Assembly (NCBI RefSeq): GCF_963678635.1
Contig: NC_087070.1
Span: 26,910,057-26,970,056, forward strand
Source of the DNA: Symsagittifera roscoffensis
Lineage: Eukaryota > Xenacoelomorpha > Acoela > Convolutidae
Length of the DNA stretch: 60,000 nt
Reading direction: 5' to 3'
In this document: piece by piece, positions 20,994 to 34,307 of the stretch
Layout: each line of letters opens with the position of its first letter
Position numbering within the stretch: position 1 is the first letter of the stretch
The notes under the pieces: model-generated
What the model was told of the DNA's origin: nothing
Databases searched by the model: none
What the model saw: only the letters and a program-made list of their open reading frames with translations
Made by a program: the position numbers and the translations under genes

Positions 20994-22300
20994 TACTTAT
21001 GACAGGCTCATTTATAACTGAACTGTAGACTGGTCTCAGTGGTAATTAGAATTTATCCGAGTTTTGTTATTTTAATTTACCGGATCAAAAAGATCGCCGA
21101 AATTGTGGTGAATTTTGTTTGGCAAAATTTGAACAAAATTCAGCGGACAAAACCAAGGTGTAGAACTAACTGTTACCTGATACAATACATAAGATTGGCA
21201 GAGACAGATAAATTTGCGCAAACTGCTGACTTAATATTGCTGCCCAATAAAAGTGTCTCTATAAATCTCCTAGTGCATTTGTCTCAGTATCTGAAGATTT
21301 TGGCAGGGAGATACCAATTTAGCTTCATAAGTTTTTGATCTGTCTGATGAAAAATCAAAGAGTTTTATAGTCTATGATATTGGATGTTTGTAAATAAATT
21401 TATAAATAATTACTTGGCAAAGTTCTAGGAAAAACAGTCTGCTACATGTTTAGAATACGATCAGTTATCTGCTGGTAAAAGTTTGCATATCTGCTATCGA
21501 ACAAATGTTTTAGTTTTGACCAGGTCTGACCATCGCTTAACATTAGTCTACAGTCTTGGCCACTCTCGAAAAAATATTATTTTTTCATGGAAGTTAATTC
21601 ACGCAAAATTAGGTACTTCAAAGAACTTTTGCATGATCGTTTTTGCAGTCATGATTCGTTTCTCAAATCAAACTTTTAAAACGTTATCTCACTGTCAAGA
21701 AAACGTGGCCCGAAAATTTTCAGGCTCTGGGCTTATTAAAACAGTCACTCTCATTCTGTTTTGAAACATGTTGAAGTATTCTTGAAATCATTTGAAGCCA
21801 GTCTTCCGAAATAATTTCAGCTGACCAGGTAAACTTCAGACTTTAGAAAAAAGTAAAATTAACAAATTAGTTCCCCGATTATTTGTGGATTAGCATTGAA
21901 CTCATCTGTGGTGCTACTTGAACTCATGTCCCATTTACGTGTCGGTAACAAGTGATACAAATATATAGTTCAAGGGAATGGTCACTTTTAGCTATTTTAG
22001 TAAGACAATTAGAATTCAACGCGTATAGCCCAAAAAGTTAGCCAAAAAAAAGTAATTTTTAACCACAGGCATAACGACGGGCAAGAGCTGATTTGCTCAT
22101 ATTTTGGTCCTTCTCCTTGTGCGTAAACCATCGCAACTAACTGCATTACTGATATCTAACTAATCTTCGATATCTTTTGTGTATAACTGATTGGATTCAA
22201 TATTCAGAATTTTTTAAAAATAACCATGAAACATGAAAATAGATTATTGATTGAAAAAACTCCGACAAAAAACAAATGTACATCGTTCGAAGACTAGTTA
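20994..22300. other. No gene recognised
   Basis: AT-rich sequence with only short random-looking ORFs on the plus strand (21039-21338 and 21483-21764). No domain, RNA gene or repeat structure is evident. Confidence 0.4.
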
Positions 22301-25300
22301 TCAAACCTCCAGAGTTTTGCGAAAATTATTGGAGGTAAAATAAATTTTTAAACGTGATTTAAGGGAGTTGATATCCGTATGGGGTAAAAAATTGTTTGTT
22401 AAAAACTATTTTTTTCGCCTCGTACAACCGATTCGATAGCCGAGAGAAACATTGACTGAGATCATGCTGCACTGCGGTTGCCAAATATTTAGGAAGGCAA
22501 TTTCACTTTGTGTTTTTGTCATAAACATTGGAAATGGATTTTGGCAATTTGAGTGTTTTTTTTTCACCCGAAAACCAATATTCTAGATCAAATGCTTATT
22601 ATTTTATTTGAATACTACTATAAGAACAAGGCTATGTATCTGCATCTAGTACGTATCAATCAAACCAATTAAACTGCTGCCCATTCAAACTGTGCTGATT
22701 TCCCAGCTATACTAATTCACTGTATTAAGGCAAAATATATTAATCGTCAATTATTCCGTAAAGATACTCAGAAATTGTTCAAATTCAAAAAAAATCTACC
22801 AAGTACAAATTTTTGTCATTTTTGTTTGGTAAATGAGCCAAAAAAAATTAACTTTATCAGTTCAATTTTGGAAACCTGTGTAATAAATTTTTTATTCAAC
22901 ATCAGTTTCAAGCGAAAAAAAAATGAATGTGAGAAAAAGGTTTCATCTCAACTGTCCAGAAAAGAACATTGTAGTTGAGCTCGGCAATTTTTTTCGTTCT
23001 GACAAACTTTGACTTTTTTAATGATATTTTTGCCAAAATTTTTTATGTATTTTCAAATCTTGAGATGTCAACTTAGCAATTTGAAAACTGCCAATTTGAC
23101 CAATCCAGTTTGAAATAATTAACGTGCAATTTTTGTGCTAATTTTATCATTTCGACTTTTCATTTCGCCTTTGAAATTGTTCTCATTTTGAGCATGCTGT
23201 TTGGTCTTATGAACACGCTAAATGACATTTATTAATTCCCCTGAACTTGAATTTTCTCTAAGTTCAAAGCTTTGCCGTGATGAGTAGTCATCTTTTTCTA
23301 GAAAGACGATTGATTGTAAGATTGCATTTTAGTTTCTCAATAATCAAAGTGAAGGTCTTAAACTTTTCATTTATTTTATATGTTTCTCAATCTAAGCGTT
23401 TAAAATTGCTTGAACTACAGTATATGCCTTGTTTTAGACAAAAAATTTTAATAAAAAAATCAACTTCCAGAGAAAATTTGTTGCCTTTGTATTTCAAATT
23501 AGTAATGTAAAAAGTGCAATAATGAGAGGAAAGTGAGTTTTTTCAGCATCAAGATCCCTAAAATGGCACGAACAGATTGCAGTAGAAACTTTTATTAGGG
23601 CTGTCAAACTATTTAAAAAAACATTGCGCACGTTTTTTTGAGGGTCGTTGCAAAAAAGCGTTCAAATTGTGACACTGTGTTAAAACTAAAATGTCAAAAT
23701 GTCAAAATAGTCAAAAACCTTCAGACGCTTTAAAAACTCTATTTTGATACCTTTTAACCAACTATGAAACTGATCTTCAAAAAAGCAACCTATTTGGCTA
23801 TGATTGTCTCACAACACAGGTACGTACAATTGATAGAAAGTTTTGATCTGCATCAAGAACAATTATGAGAGGAGCAGCAAAACATGCTATGTCTAAGCAA
23901 ATACAGCACTTAAATAAACTAATGAAATTCTCTAGATCCTTTTTGAATTTTTTTAAACGCTGTTAACTTGCCTCATTTGCGCTAACATAATTGGATTCTT
24001 CATTTGACATAAACTATTTGTACTTATTTGAAAAAAATGAGGCACTATTCATATTAGGTTACCTGTTAGTTTTTGAATTTTGTTCATCAAAACGTCTGAA
24101 CAAAATTTAAAATGAAAATGGACATTTATAAATTGCATTAACCGTGTCAAATTTAAAAAAATTAAGCTTTTGTTTTTACCTGGGTATAACGGAGACTTCT
24201 ACCTGGTAAGTTCGTAATAATAAACCAACTGAGGGAATCTCGTTATTCAATTGTCTTCTAAAATCAATTTGGAATTTTTCTATTCCTGTGTAGCCCAGGG
24301 AGAAGTGACGCTTTTGTTATATTTTCAGGTAGGGGATTCAATCACAAAATATGACAGGCAAGATTTGTGGTGAGATGAACATTGTACCATGTGTTTAGTG
24401 TGGTATTATTCCCCACACTTACGTAACAGTTAACCGGGGTTAATCCTTTACCAGGGATAGGTTAAACCCAATAATTGTCTGTCCAAAGTCTATACTTCCA
24501 GGCTCCGAATAACTAATGAACATTTTCAAGTACACAAATGAAAAGGCTGTAGTTCAGATCGAATAAGTCTTCATTTAGCTGGAGAAAAGTAACTTGCATG
24601 GATGTTTGGAACAAGTATGAATGAAGAGTATATGTAGTTCCTTCTTGTGAATCTAAACGATGAAGCTATATGCATAATTTAGCAACATGCCGAAACAATT
24701 GTTTTTCTTCATGATGTGGAAGAGTTATCTCATTGTAAGCACAAATTGGCGGAAATTGGACGCATGTGTGTGTCAAATGTCTTCTCACTTACAGAAATTA
24801 ACCGAGGGAGCAATTATATCAGTTCAGGCCTAATTTTTATAACTGACTCCATAAATGTTTTCTGTGCTTGAAGATTTTTTCCAACTGATACTCTTATGTA
24901 TCTCAGGGAAAAAATATTTTGCGGCAACAGAATCGATTGAATTGTGACGGAACGGAATATCTGAGTGGATTCATTCGCTGCTTTGCTCTCAAATTCACCG
25001 CCTTTATTTGGCTTAAGCTTCAACGAAAACAAGGGATTTACTTATTGTTCAGACAGGGAGAATAAATAATCTTGGTCAGGTGTAAATTTATGCCTCATTC
25101 ATAGATCAATTGGCTTAAAGGCGCGGCCGCCGGACCACACTACACCACGTGAAAAACATACCTTCATGTGTGAGATGTCTTCATTCCGGTCGTTTGAAAA
25201 AATCCTTTTTTATGAAAAGCAAAAATTCCTCATAAAAGCGGCGGAAAGCAAAAACAGTAAAAGTGAATAGTGTTTGTTTTTGTCGATTTGTTGTTATGTT

Positions 25301-26590
25301 TGATGTTGTCGGTAAATCAGCTTTATCAACTGATTTTTTTTTAAAAAAAGCAAAGAAAAACGTCTTCAAGAATCTAAAAAACCGAAGACATATTCAGTGC
25401 ACCAAATCATCAAGAATACACGCATCAATGTGAGCAAAGCGGTTTTTGTCAAAATACTTTTATCAGATGTGCAAAACTTGAGATTTTGTAATCAATTTAG
25501 ATCTAATAATTAAACGAGTACCGCCAATCGAAACAAAGCTTCCATCTAATTCCAACAAAGCTCCAATCGAAACGAATCAAGTGGTTAATCAAAAAGAAAG
25601 TGGAGTCTTTTTATCAAAAATATCCATATTCAAAAACAGGGAAATCCTGAAATAAATCATTTCCACGTTCAGTTCCCAAGTAGATTTTTATCTGTCTAGA
25701 CAAGGGTCTGAATTGAGCAGATAATGGGAGAATGGTGCGATTTTCGACACGGTCACTAACTACCCCACATTTCATGAATATAACGCAAGTAAAACAATTT
25801 TTATGACTGCGAAGCTTTTGGCTGAAAGACTAGCATTTTTCCATGGGTGAAAATCCAGTTAATTTGAGGAAAAAACAGATCAGTACCAGTTCTAAGTTTT
25901 ATCAGATTTTTTTGTTAAAAAAGTGTCAAAAAGTTTTTGCAATTTTTTGCAAGAAGATTTTTATCAGTTCTTATGATTTATTCGTTTTCCATGAGAACAA
26001 AAAAAACAACCTAGAATCCATTATTTAATTTTTTTCAATCAAACTTTGCAGTTTTATTGATTAAATAGCCGTAACTTTAAACACTAGCTTCGCTCACACG
26101 AATAGAGATTTCTTTTGCATGTGTAAGTATCTCCATCTGACATAAATGAATGACAATCACCACTTGTAGATGAACCGACAAACACAAGTTAAAAACAACT
26201 TTCCTCTCAAAAAATTATAAAAGATTGCAGACAAATCCGAAATTTTGGAACTGAAATTGCCTGAACTTAAAAGAATTTTAGCAGCACAGAGACAAAACGA
26301 AGCTTCGCCCTATTTGTGATACAACATATGACTTGAATGACAAACTAACCAAAAAAAATAGAGATGGAAGCCCAAAATCGATAAAAGAGAAAATCAAAAC
26401 AAACTGGAGCTGGTAAATTTGCAATCATCATAAATACCGAATTTCGAATTGAACGGGCATTCAAAATGCAAACCTACTCAAAAATTGTCTGTTCGTTGAC
26501 GAAAGTAAGGATTGAGATGAACACTGGTTTCAATCATCCTCTTAACAAGGTAATTAAAGAAAAAGTCTAGCACCCTATTGCAAGGATTAT
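22301..26590. repeat. Left copy of a 4.2 kb direct duplication
   Basis: This segment is repeated in the same orientation at 26976-31141. Outer parts differ by roughly one base in ten, with small indels. The middle part, about 24180-25180, is nearly identical to its partner: I counted about 6 differences in 300 bases at 24421-24720. A block of about 440 bp near 25400-25840 is present only in this copy. The conserved core includes a GC-rich motif with GCGGCCGC near 25121-25130 and CACGTG. Confidence 0.85.
24180..24285 (-). CDS. Possible exon of an unidentified gene in the conserved core
   Basis: The minus strand shows an acceptor-like ctacacag, then 106 open bases ending at CCCAG/GTAAAA. The encoded peptide contains FQIDFRRQLNNEIPS and YQVEVSV, with no family recognised. 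The duplicate at about 28940-29045 carries two one-base deletions that would break this frame, so either only this copy is functional or neither is coding. A second open minus-strand stretch lies at 24814-25032. Confidence 0.2.
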
Positions 26591-26975
26591 TTGACAGCGC
26601 AATAGCACAACATTTTTTGTTATTCGGTCAAAATGGAACATACTCCACATATCTAGGACTGAAACAAGACTGCTCGTATATCAGGATAAAGCCCTGAATG
26701 TAACGACTGCCCATTAATCCATATCAAATAGTTTATGGGAAAAGAAATATTAAAAAACTATCAACATTGGACAATGTCGAAAAACAAGTGTGAAAATTCA
26801 AGATCCGAAATAAATCCGACTTATTAGATTAGCTAGCCTCCATTTCATTCGGAACGATTTTGTTGTGCGGGATAATTCTTCACGAATAAATTGTTCGCAT
26901 AAGGCTTTCAGCATTATGAATAAAATCTTCAAAGAGCACATAACTTAGTCCAGAGCATGGTCAAGTTGACAATTG
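26591..26975. other. Spacer between the duplicated segments
   Basis: About 385 bases separate the two 4.2 kb copies. I see no gene or repeat in it. Confidence 0.4.
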
Positions 26976-29900
26976 TCAAACCTCCAGAATTTTGCAAAAC
27001 GATTGGAGGTGAAATAAATTTTTAAATGTGATTTGGGGGATGTGATATTTTTCATGGGGCAAAAAAATTGTTTATTTAAAACTATTTTTTCGACTCGTAC
27101 AACCGATTCGATAGTCGAGATAAACATTGACTGAGGCCTGAGATCATGCTGCACTGCGGTTGCCAAAAATTTAGGAACCCAATATTACATTTGGGTTTTT
27201 ATCATAAACATTGGAAATGGATTTTGGCAATTTGAATGTTATTTTTTCAGCCAAAAACCAATACTCTAGATCAAATATTTATCATTTTATTTGAATACTA
27301 CTATAAGAACAGTGCTATTTATCCGCATCTAGTACGTATCAATCAAGTCAATTAAACTGCTGCCCATTCAAACGATGCTAATTTCCCAGCTTAACTAATT
27401 CACTGTATTAAGGCAAAACATATTGCTCATCAATTATTCCAAAAAGATACATAAACTCGAAAACTCGACCAAGTACAAATTTTTGTCATTCTCGTGGTAT
27501 ATGAGCTATAAAAAAACTAACTTAATCGGTTCAATTTTGGAAATCTGTGTAAAAAGTTTTTATTGAACATCAGTTTCAAGCGAAAAAAAATGAATCTGAG
27601 AATAAAGTTTTATCTCAACTGTCCAGAAAAGAACATTGTAGTTGAGCTCGGCAAATTTTTTTGTTCTGACAAATTTCGAATTTTTTAATAAAATTTTTGA
27701 AAACAGCTTTTTATGTCTTCTGAAATCTTAAAATATTATAAACTTAGCATTTTGAAAACTGCCAATTTGACCAGTCCAGTTTGGAATAATTAACGTGCAA
27801 TTTTTGTGCTAATTTTATCGCGTTGCGGCTTTTCATTTCGCCTTCGAAATTGTTCTCTTTTTGAATAAGCTATTTGGTCTTATGAACAAGCAAAAAGACA
27901 TTTATTAATTCCCCTGAACTTAAACTTTCTCTAAGTTCAAAGCCTTGTCCTGATGAACATTAATTTTTTGTTAGAAAGACGATTGTACAATTGTATTTTA
28001 GTTTCTCAATAATCAAAATAAAGTTTTTCAGCTTTTCATTTATTTTATAGGTTTCTCAATCTAAGCGTTTAAATTCGCTTAAACTATAGCATATGCCTTG
28101 TTTTAGACAAACAATTTTGATAAAAAATGAAATTCCAGAGAAAATTAGTTGCCTTTGTATTTCAAATTAGTATTTTAAACAGTGCAATAACGAAAAGAAA
28201 CGGAGTTTTTTTTTCAGCATCGAGATCCCTCAAATGGCACGAACAGATTGCAGTAGAAACTGTTATTAGGGCTGTCAAACAATTTTAAAAATTATTGGGC
28301 ACGTTTTTTGAGAGTCGGTGCAAAAAAGGGTTCAAATTGTGACTCTGTGTTTAAACTAAAGTGTAAATAGTCAAAAACCTTTAGTCGCTTTAAAAACTCT
28401 AATTTGATACCCTTTAACCAACTATGAAAATGATTTTTAAAAAAGCAAGCTTTTTGGCTATGATTGTCTCACAACACAGGTACGTACAATTGATAGAGTG
28501 TTTTGGTCTCCATCAAGAACAATTTTGAGAGAGGAGCGGCAAAACATACTATGTCTAAGCAAATACAGCACTTGAAAAATTTAATGGAATTCTCTAGATC
28601 CTTTTTAATTTTTTTAAACGCAATTAACTTGCTTCATTTGCGCTAATATATTTTGATTCTTCATTTGACATAACCAAAGCACTTAGTTGAAAAAAGTTGA
28701 GGCACTAATCATATTAGGTTACCTGTTAATTTCTTGATCACACTTGTGCCTACAGGAAGTCAAGAAGGTGCATAACAAGAAATCTGTCTCTCGATATTTC
28801 GTGCATTGGTTTTTTCTACTACTTTTTGCTTTCTCGACAATTCATACAAACGACTGAACAAAATTTTCAATGAAAAAAGGCATTTATAAATTGCATTAAC
28901 CGCGTCAATTTAGAAAAGTTAAGATTTTCTTTTTACCTGGGTTAACGGAGACTTCTACCTGGTAAATTCGTAACAATAAACCAGCTGAGGGAATCTCGTT
29001 ATTCAATTGTCTTCTAAAATCAATTTGAATTTTTCTATTCCTGTGTAGCCCAGGGAGAAGTGACGCTTTTGTTATATTTTCAGGTAGGGGATTCAATCAC
29101 AAAATATGACAGGCAAGATTTGTAGTGAGAAAAACATTGTACCATGTGTTTAGTGTGGTATTATTTCCCACACTTACGTAACAGTTAACCGGGGTTAATC
29201 CTTTACCAGGGATAGGTTAAACCCAATAATTTTCTGTCCAAAGTCTATACTTCCAGGCTCCGAATAACTAATGAAAATTTTCAAGTACACAAATGAAAAG
29301 GCTGTAGTTCAGATCGAATAAGTCTTCATTTAGCTGGAGAAAAGTAACTTGCATGGATGTTTGGAACAAATATGAATGAAGAGTATATGTAGTTCCTTCT
29401 TGTGAATCTAAACGATGAAGCTATATGCATAATTTAGCATCATGCCGAAACAATTGTTTTTCTTCCTAATGTGGAAGAGTTATTTCATTGTAAGCACAAA
29501 TTGGCGGAAATTGGATGCATGTGTGTGTCAAATGTCTTCTCACTTACAGAAATTAACCGAGGGAGCAATTATATCAGTTCAGGCCTAATTTTTATAACTG
29601 ACTCCATAAATGTTTTCTGAGCTTGAAGATTTTTTCCATCTGATACTCTTATGTTTCTCAGGGAAAAAATGTTTTGCGGCAATAGAATGGATTGAATTGT
29701 GACGGAACGGAACATCTGAGTGGATTCATTTGCTGCTTTGCTCTCAAATTCACAGCTTTATTTGGCTTAAGCTTCAACGAAAACAAGAGATTTACTTATT
29801 GTTCAGACAGGGAGAATAAATAATCTTGGTCAGGTGTAAATGTATACCTCATTCATAGATCACTTGGCTTAAAGGCGCGGCCGCCGGACCACACTACACC

Positions 29901-31141
29901 ACGTGAAAAACATATCTTCATGTGTGAGATGTCTTCATTGAAAAAAAATTTATGAAAAGCCAAAACTCCTCATTAAAGCGGCGGAAAGCAAAAAACAGTA
30001 AAAATGAATAGTGTTTGTTTTTGTCGATTTATTGTTGTTTTTGATGTTGTCGGTAAATCAGCCTTATCAAATGATTTTTTTTAAAAAAAAGCAAAGAAAA
30101 ACGTCTTCAAGAATCTATAAAACCGAAAACGTTTTCAGTGCATTTACATATTCATGGGTGAAAATCCAGTCAATATGAGGAAAAAACAGATAAGTACCAG
30201 TTTTAAGTTTTATCAGATTTTTTTGGTAAAAAAAGGTCAAAAAATTTTTGCAATTTTTTTGCAAGAAGATTTTTGTCAGTTCTTATGATTTATTCGTTTT
30301 CCATGAAAACAAAAAAAAATAAACCTAGAATCCATTATTTAATTTTTTTCATTCAAACTTTGCAGTTTTATTGATTGAATAGCCGTAACTTTAAACACTA
30401 GCTTCGCTCGCACGAATAGAGTTTTCTTTTGCATGTGTAAGTATCTCCATCTGACATAAATGAATGACAATCACCACTTGTAGATGAACCGACAAACACA
30501 AGTTAAAAACAACTTTCCTCTCAAAAAATTATAAAAGATTGCAAACAAATCCGAAATTTTGGAACTGAAATTGCCTGAACTTATAAGAATTTTACCAGCA
30601 CAGAGATAAAACGAAGCTTCGCCTTATTTGTGATACAACAAATAACTTGAATGACAAACTAACCGACAGAAATAGAAATGAAGGCCCAAAGAAGTTTTTT
30701 TTAATGAAACGCATGGAAAAATTTGATCTATCAAAACGGTAACAAAGCCGTCAACTATTGAGCAGACAAACGCTGTGCCAAAAAAAAACGTTTAACAACT
30801 TAAAAACTCAAAAACATCTCAGTACATCCCCAAAACATTTAGAAAATCATTTTTTACTTGTCAAGCTGCTCAAAAACGGGACTGTAACTAGATAAATTAT
30901 AAACCAAAACCTTATAAAAATCGATTAAAGAGAAAAAAATAGAACACCAAAACAAACTGGAGCCGGTAAATTTGCAATCAACATAATTACCAAACTTAAA
31001 ATTGAACGGGCATTTAAAACGCAAACCTGCGCAAAAATTGCCTGTTCGTTGACGAAAGTAAGGATTGAGATGAACACCGGTTTCAGTTATCCTCTTAACA
31101 GGTAATTAAAGAAAAAGTCTAGCACCCTATTGGAAGGATTA
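26976..31141. repeat. Right copy of a 4.2 kb direct duplication
   Basis: Partner of 22301-26590. It starts TCAAACCTCCAGAATTTTGC and ends in TCTAGCACCCTATTG. It has its own extra blocks near 28730-28850 and 30690-30930. Candidate splice signals of the left copy are damaged here (for example GTATGT near 25162 reads ATATGT near 29920), and two single-base deletions break the short open frame matching 24180-24285. Confidence 0.85.
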
Positions 31142-33695
31142 TACGCTGAAACTACCTAGTTACCTGAAATTACCTAGCATGAGTTAGGACCCCGACTACT
31201 AGCTGGTTTTTGACTGGGATGGAGAAGATGTTTAACTTATTAAAAAGTGTAGTTGACAGACTACGGCTGTGCTTTCAAATGACAGTAATACAAAAAACAA
31301 GCCGGCATCCCGGCAGGACACGTTTTTGAATTTAAGCGATAATTAAACTACAAGCATTTCCCTGGAAGACTTAAAACGAAACTGGCTTGACAAGAATTTT
31401 GAGAAAAACAAGAGATTAATATCTGTTCCATCTATATAAAACAAAAAAATGAGTCTGAAGAAGGGAAAAAAGAGAAGGAGAAGCGAATGAAAGCTCGTAG
31501 AAGTATAGTCACTGACAGCTTATTTAGCATGCAAACAATATTCTAGAATCAAATTTAAAATTGAAATTTCCATGGATCAGCCTCGCATTCGAGATTATGT
31601 GCTGGCTGAGAGCTGGATGGATAAGACATCAGATCCATTTTATTTTAGATAACTGATAATCCGGCTCCTTAGAAAAAAAATTAAAGATATTTTTCTTGAT
31701 TTCGGGCAGATTTTTAGATAGCTTCGTGGAGCAAACTAAAATTTACCTGAAGTTGAATTACATCACTTAACTTTCCACCATGTTTTTTTCTAGCACCTGA
31801 CTTTCTTGAAAAAAGGCAACCTTTTTTCGCTTCGTAGAAATTTCAATCTGAATATACCGTGTCAACAAAGACACCAAATAATCAGTGCCACTCTTCAAAA
31901 GATACAGTTTGAGCTGCAGAGCCATTTGAACAAAAATCTACGAAAGTTTCTATCCAAAAAAAATCAGGAGTGTGAGTTAGGCCCTTGAGGTTAACTCATA
32001 GAGTAATTTCGGATAGGGTACACCGTCTGCTCGTCACGCTATCTTATTTTCGGCCGGATAGATTCGTACAACTTCTATGTCTAATACCAATCCTAATCTT
32101 ACTCTTATATCTACTAGTCTCAGGGTGTTTAACTAGTCTCTGCTAGGCTCAATAGATCTGGAGTATACTGTCTTATTGCAACTGCTGAAGTTCTCTTGGA
32201 GAGGTAACTAATTTTTAAGTTAAATTCAAATCTCTCTGGTGCTGAAATTACAAGTAATTTCAGTACTTACAAATAAGTGGGTTGTTAGTTAGATGGATTA
32301 TGATTGGTTAATATTAAATACTTTACAGTGGTAAAATATCCAATTTATCCAATCATAGAATATAGTTTAGATCAGGTTCCAGGTGTTTGGAAGGGATGCC
32401 TTGTAACTCGGATCTGTACGTATACTTGAGCATCGAGGTGGTCATTGGTCTAGTTCAATGAAGTCCTTTTCTGCGAAGTCAAGTCGTACTCTAAATACTT
32501 TGAATCGTGATTGTGGACGGCATGTCGGTTGTGTTTAGCCATTCTTTTGTTGTTCGAGTGTGATGGGATCATTTAGTCTTTGGATGTTGGTCTTTGTTGT
32601 TGTGTATCATCTATATACTGCAAAGTATGATTTACATTTTATAAATTTATGTTAATTCGATTTTTTAATCATGAATTCAGTTAGTCGTTTTCACAAAAGC
32701 GTTTTGTTTTAGTTAGGTTATTTTGAAGAGTTACTCACCCTTGAGTACCTCTTATTAAAAATAGGAGTGTGGTCACAAAGCGTGGATGTAGCGCGGTGGT
32801 TTAGGCCGGCTATAAGCATGCTCAGGACGTCCTTCTCTGGTGGGTGGGAGTGGGAGTATGATTGCATGCTGTTTCTTTGAGAGGTCCTGTTATGTGATAA
32901 CGTTTTAAGTTGGTTTTTTCTGGTCTTACTTATGTTTTTTTGGTTGTGTCCTTTTTTTCAAAAATCAAATTGTTTTTGGTTTGGGTTTGTCTTGCGACTA
33001 TTTCGTTTTTTTTTTAAATTTCTTTCTTAGACTTTATAATAGTCTTCAAAAGAATAAATTATCCAGTTTTAAACTGGGTTAATCCGGTTTGGGTACCGTT
33101 GGTTTTCTTTTCTTAGTCATGCTGTTATTTTATGATTTGTGGTGTTTAGTAAGCTGCGTTGGTTAGTTTGGTTTAGTATATAATTCCTTTCCAACCGGGT
33201 TAAAGGAAAGTTTGAAACTTGTTATCGTGTGTTAGAGTTGTTGATAGTGAAAGCTTGAAACTTAAAATCTTTATTTAAACAATTCTTCGTGGGCCAGCTG
33301 TGCGAGTTTGGATAGAATTCTTGTGCGAATGAATGAAAATATTGAAAAGGTTAGTACTGCTTTCTCATTTTATCAATTTATTGCATAGAATTTGAATTTT
33401 ACTGTGTTTTGGGGAAGTTTAAAATTATCAATTTTTATCGTATTTCAATTTTACTGCTTCATGGGGAAATAATTATTAAATAAAATTACTACATTTGTTA
33501 TGAATTTTACTACATTATTTAGTGCAAGAAATTAATGACTTTTAAGATAATTTAACAAGTTTGTATTTTTATTTGTCTTTTCTGTTTTGTAGATGATTGT
33601 GGTGTGAAGACTAAAAGAATGAATCAAACATTGATAGAAAATGGTTAGTACAAATTTAAATTTATTAGTTAAAAGTATTTTAATTGATTTTTACC
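31142..33695. other. Non-coding flank between the duplication and the retroelement array
   Basis: No gene is recognised. The plus strand becomes G/T-rich from about 32000 on, like the antisense of the accessory ORFs to the right, so the left part of unit A may extend into it. A tRNA A-box-like stretch (GTAGCGCGGTGG near 32789-32800) has no convincing B-box. Confidence 0.35.
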
Positions 33696-34250
33696 TTAAT
33701 CTTCTGGGAAAAAGCCTTGGGGGAAGATGTCGTGAATCATGTCTGATGTTGTTAGTAACTTGGCTAGTATGCGTATGATATTTTTAGTTTGTAGCAGTGG
33801 CCAAAGCAATTGAAGTGCTTGGATGGTGTTTAGTTCTTCTGTGCCTACTGCGAACTCTTAAGGTGTGTTTTGGATGAGGTTATAGATTTTATGATTATAT
33901 TTAGTATTGTGAATGAATTCTAATATGGGTAGTTCAATAGGTTGGATAAATTCATGTGGGATAAGGAAGGGTCTTGATTCTTCAGCATTGAAGGTCTTTG
34001 TGATGGGACAGAATATATACATTTGGGTAACTGGGTCATAGTTGCGGAGGATGCCGTGAAGGTTAGTATCTTTAATGCAATATGTAAAATTAAGAAAAAA
34101 TGGTGACGTGTATTTTGAGTTAAAAAACTGAAAACGATGGTGAGGTTGTCTTGATGGAGTGTGTAAATCAAAATGATTTTGTATAAAACGATAATTTGTA
34201 TATGTGTGCGTTTGTTCAGTGTGTAATATAATATTGTGGGAACAGTGCAA
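33696..34250 (-). pseudogene. Unit A third accessory ORF, interrupted by one stop
   Basis: The first 130 codons (34250 to 33858) are followed by one in-frame TAA and then about 53 further open codons to 33696. It lies just downstream, in element orientation, of a pyrimidine-rich stretch ending ccacag that looks like a splice acceptor. It contains NFTYCIKDTN with a potential glycosylation site and several His/Asn-rich stretches. I do not recognise the family. It could be part of the accessory module of the element or a separate exon. Confidence 0.4.
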
Positions 34251-34307
34251 AACGCGTTCCTGTGGTGAAAGAAAGTGAAAGGTTAGTGAAAATAACTGAA
34301 ATTTATC

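Noticed and set aside
32786-32860. A tRNA-derived SINE suggested by an A-box-like sequence
   Set aside because: No B-box at a suitable distance and no second copy seen.
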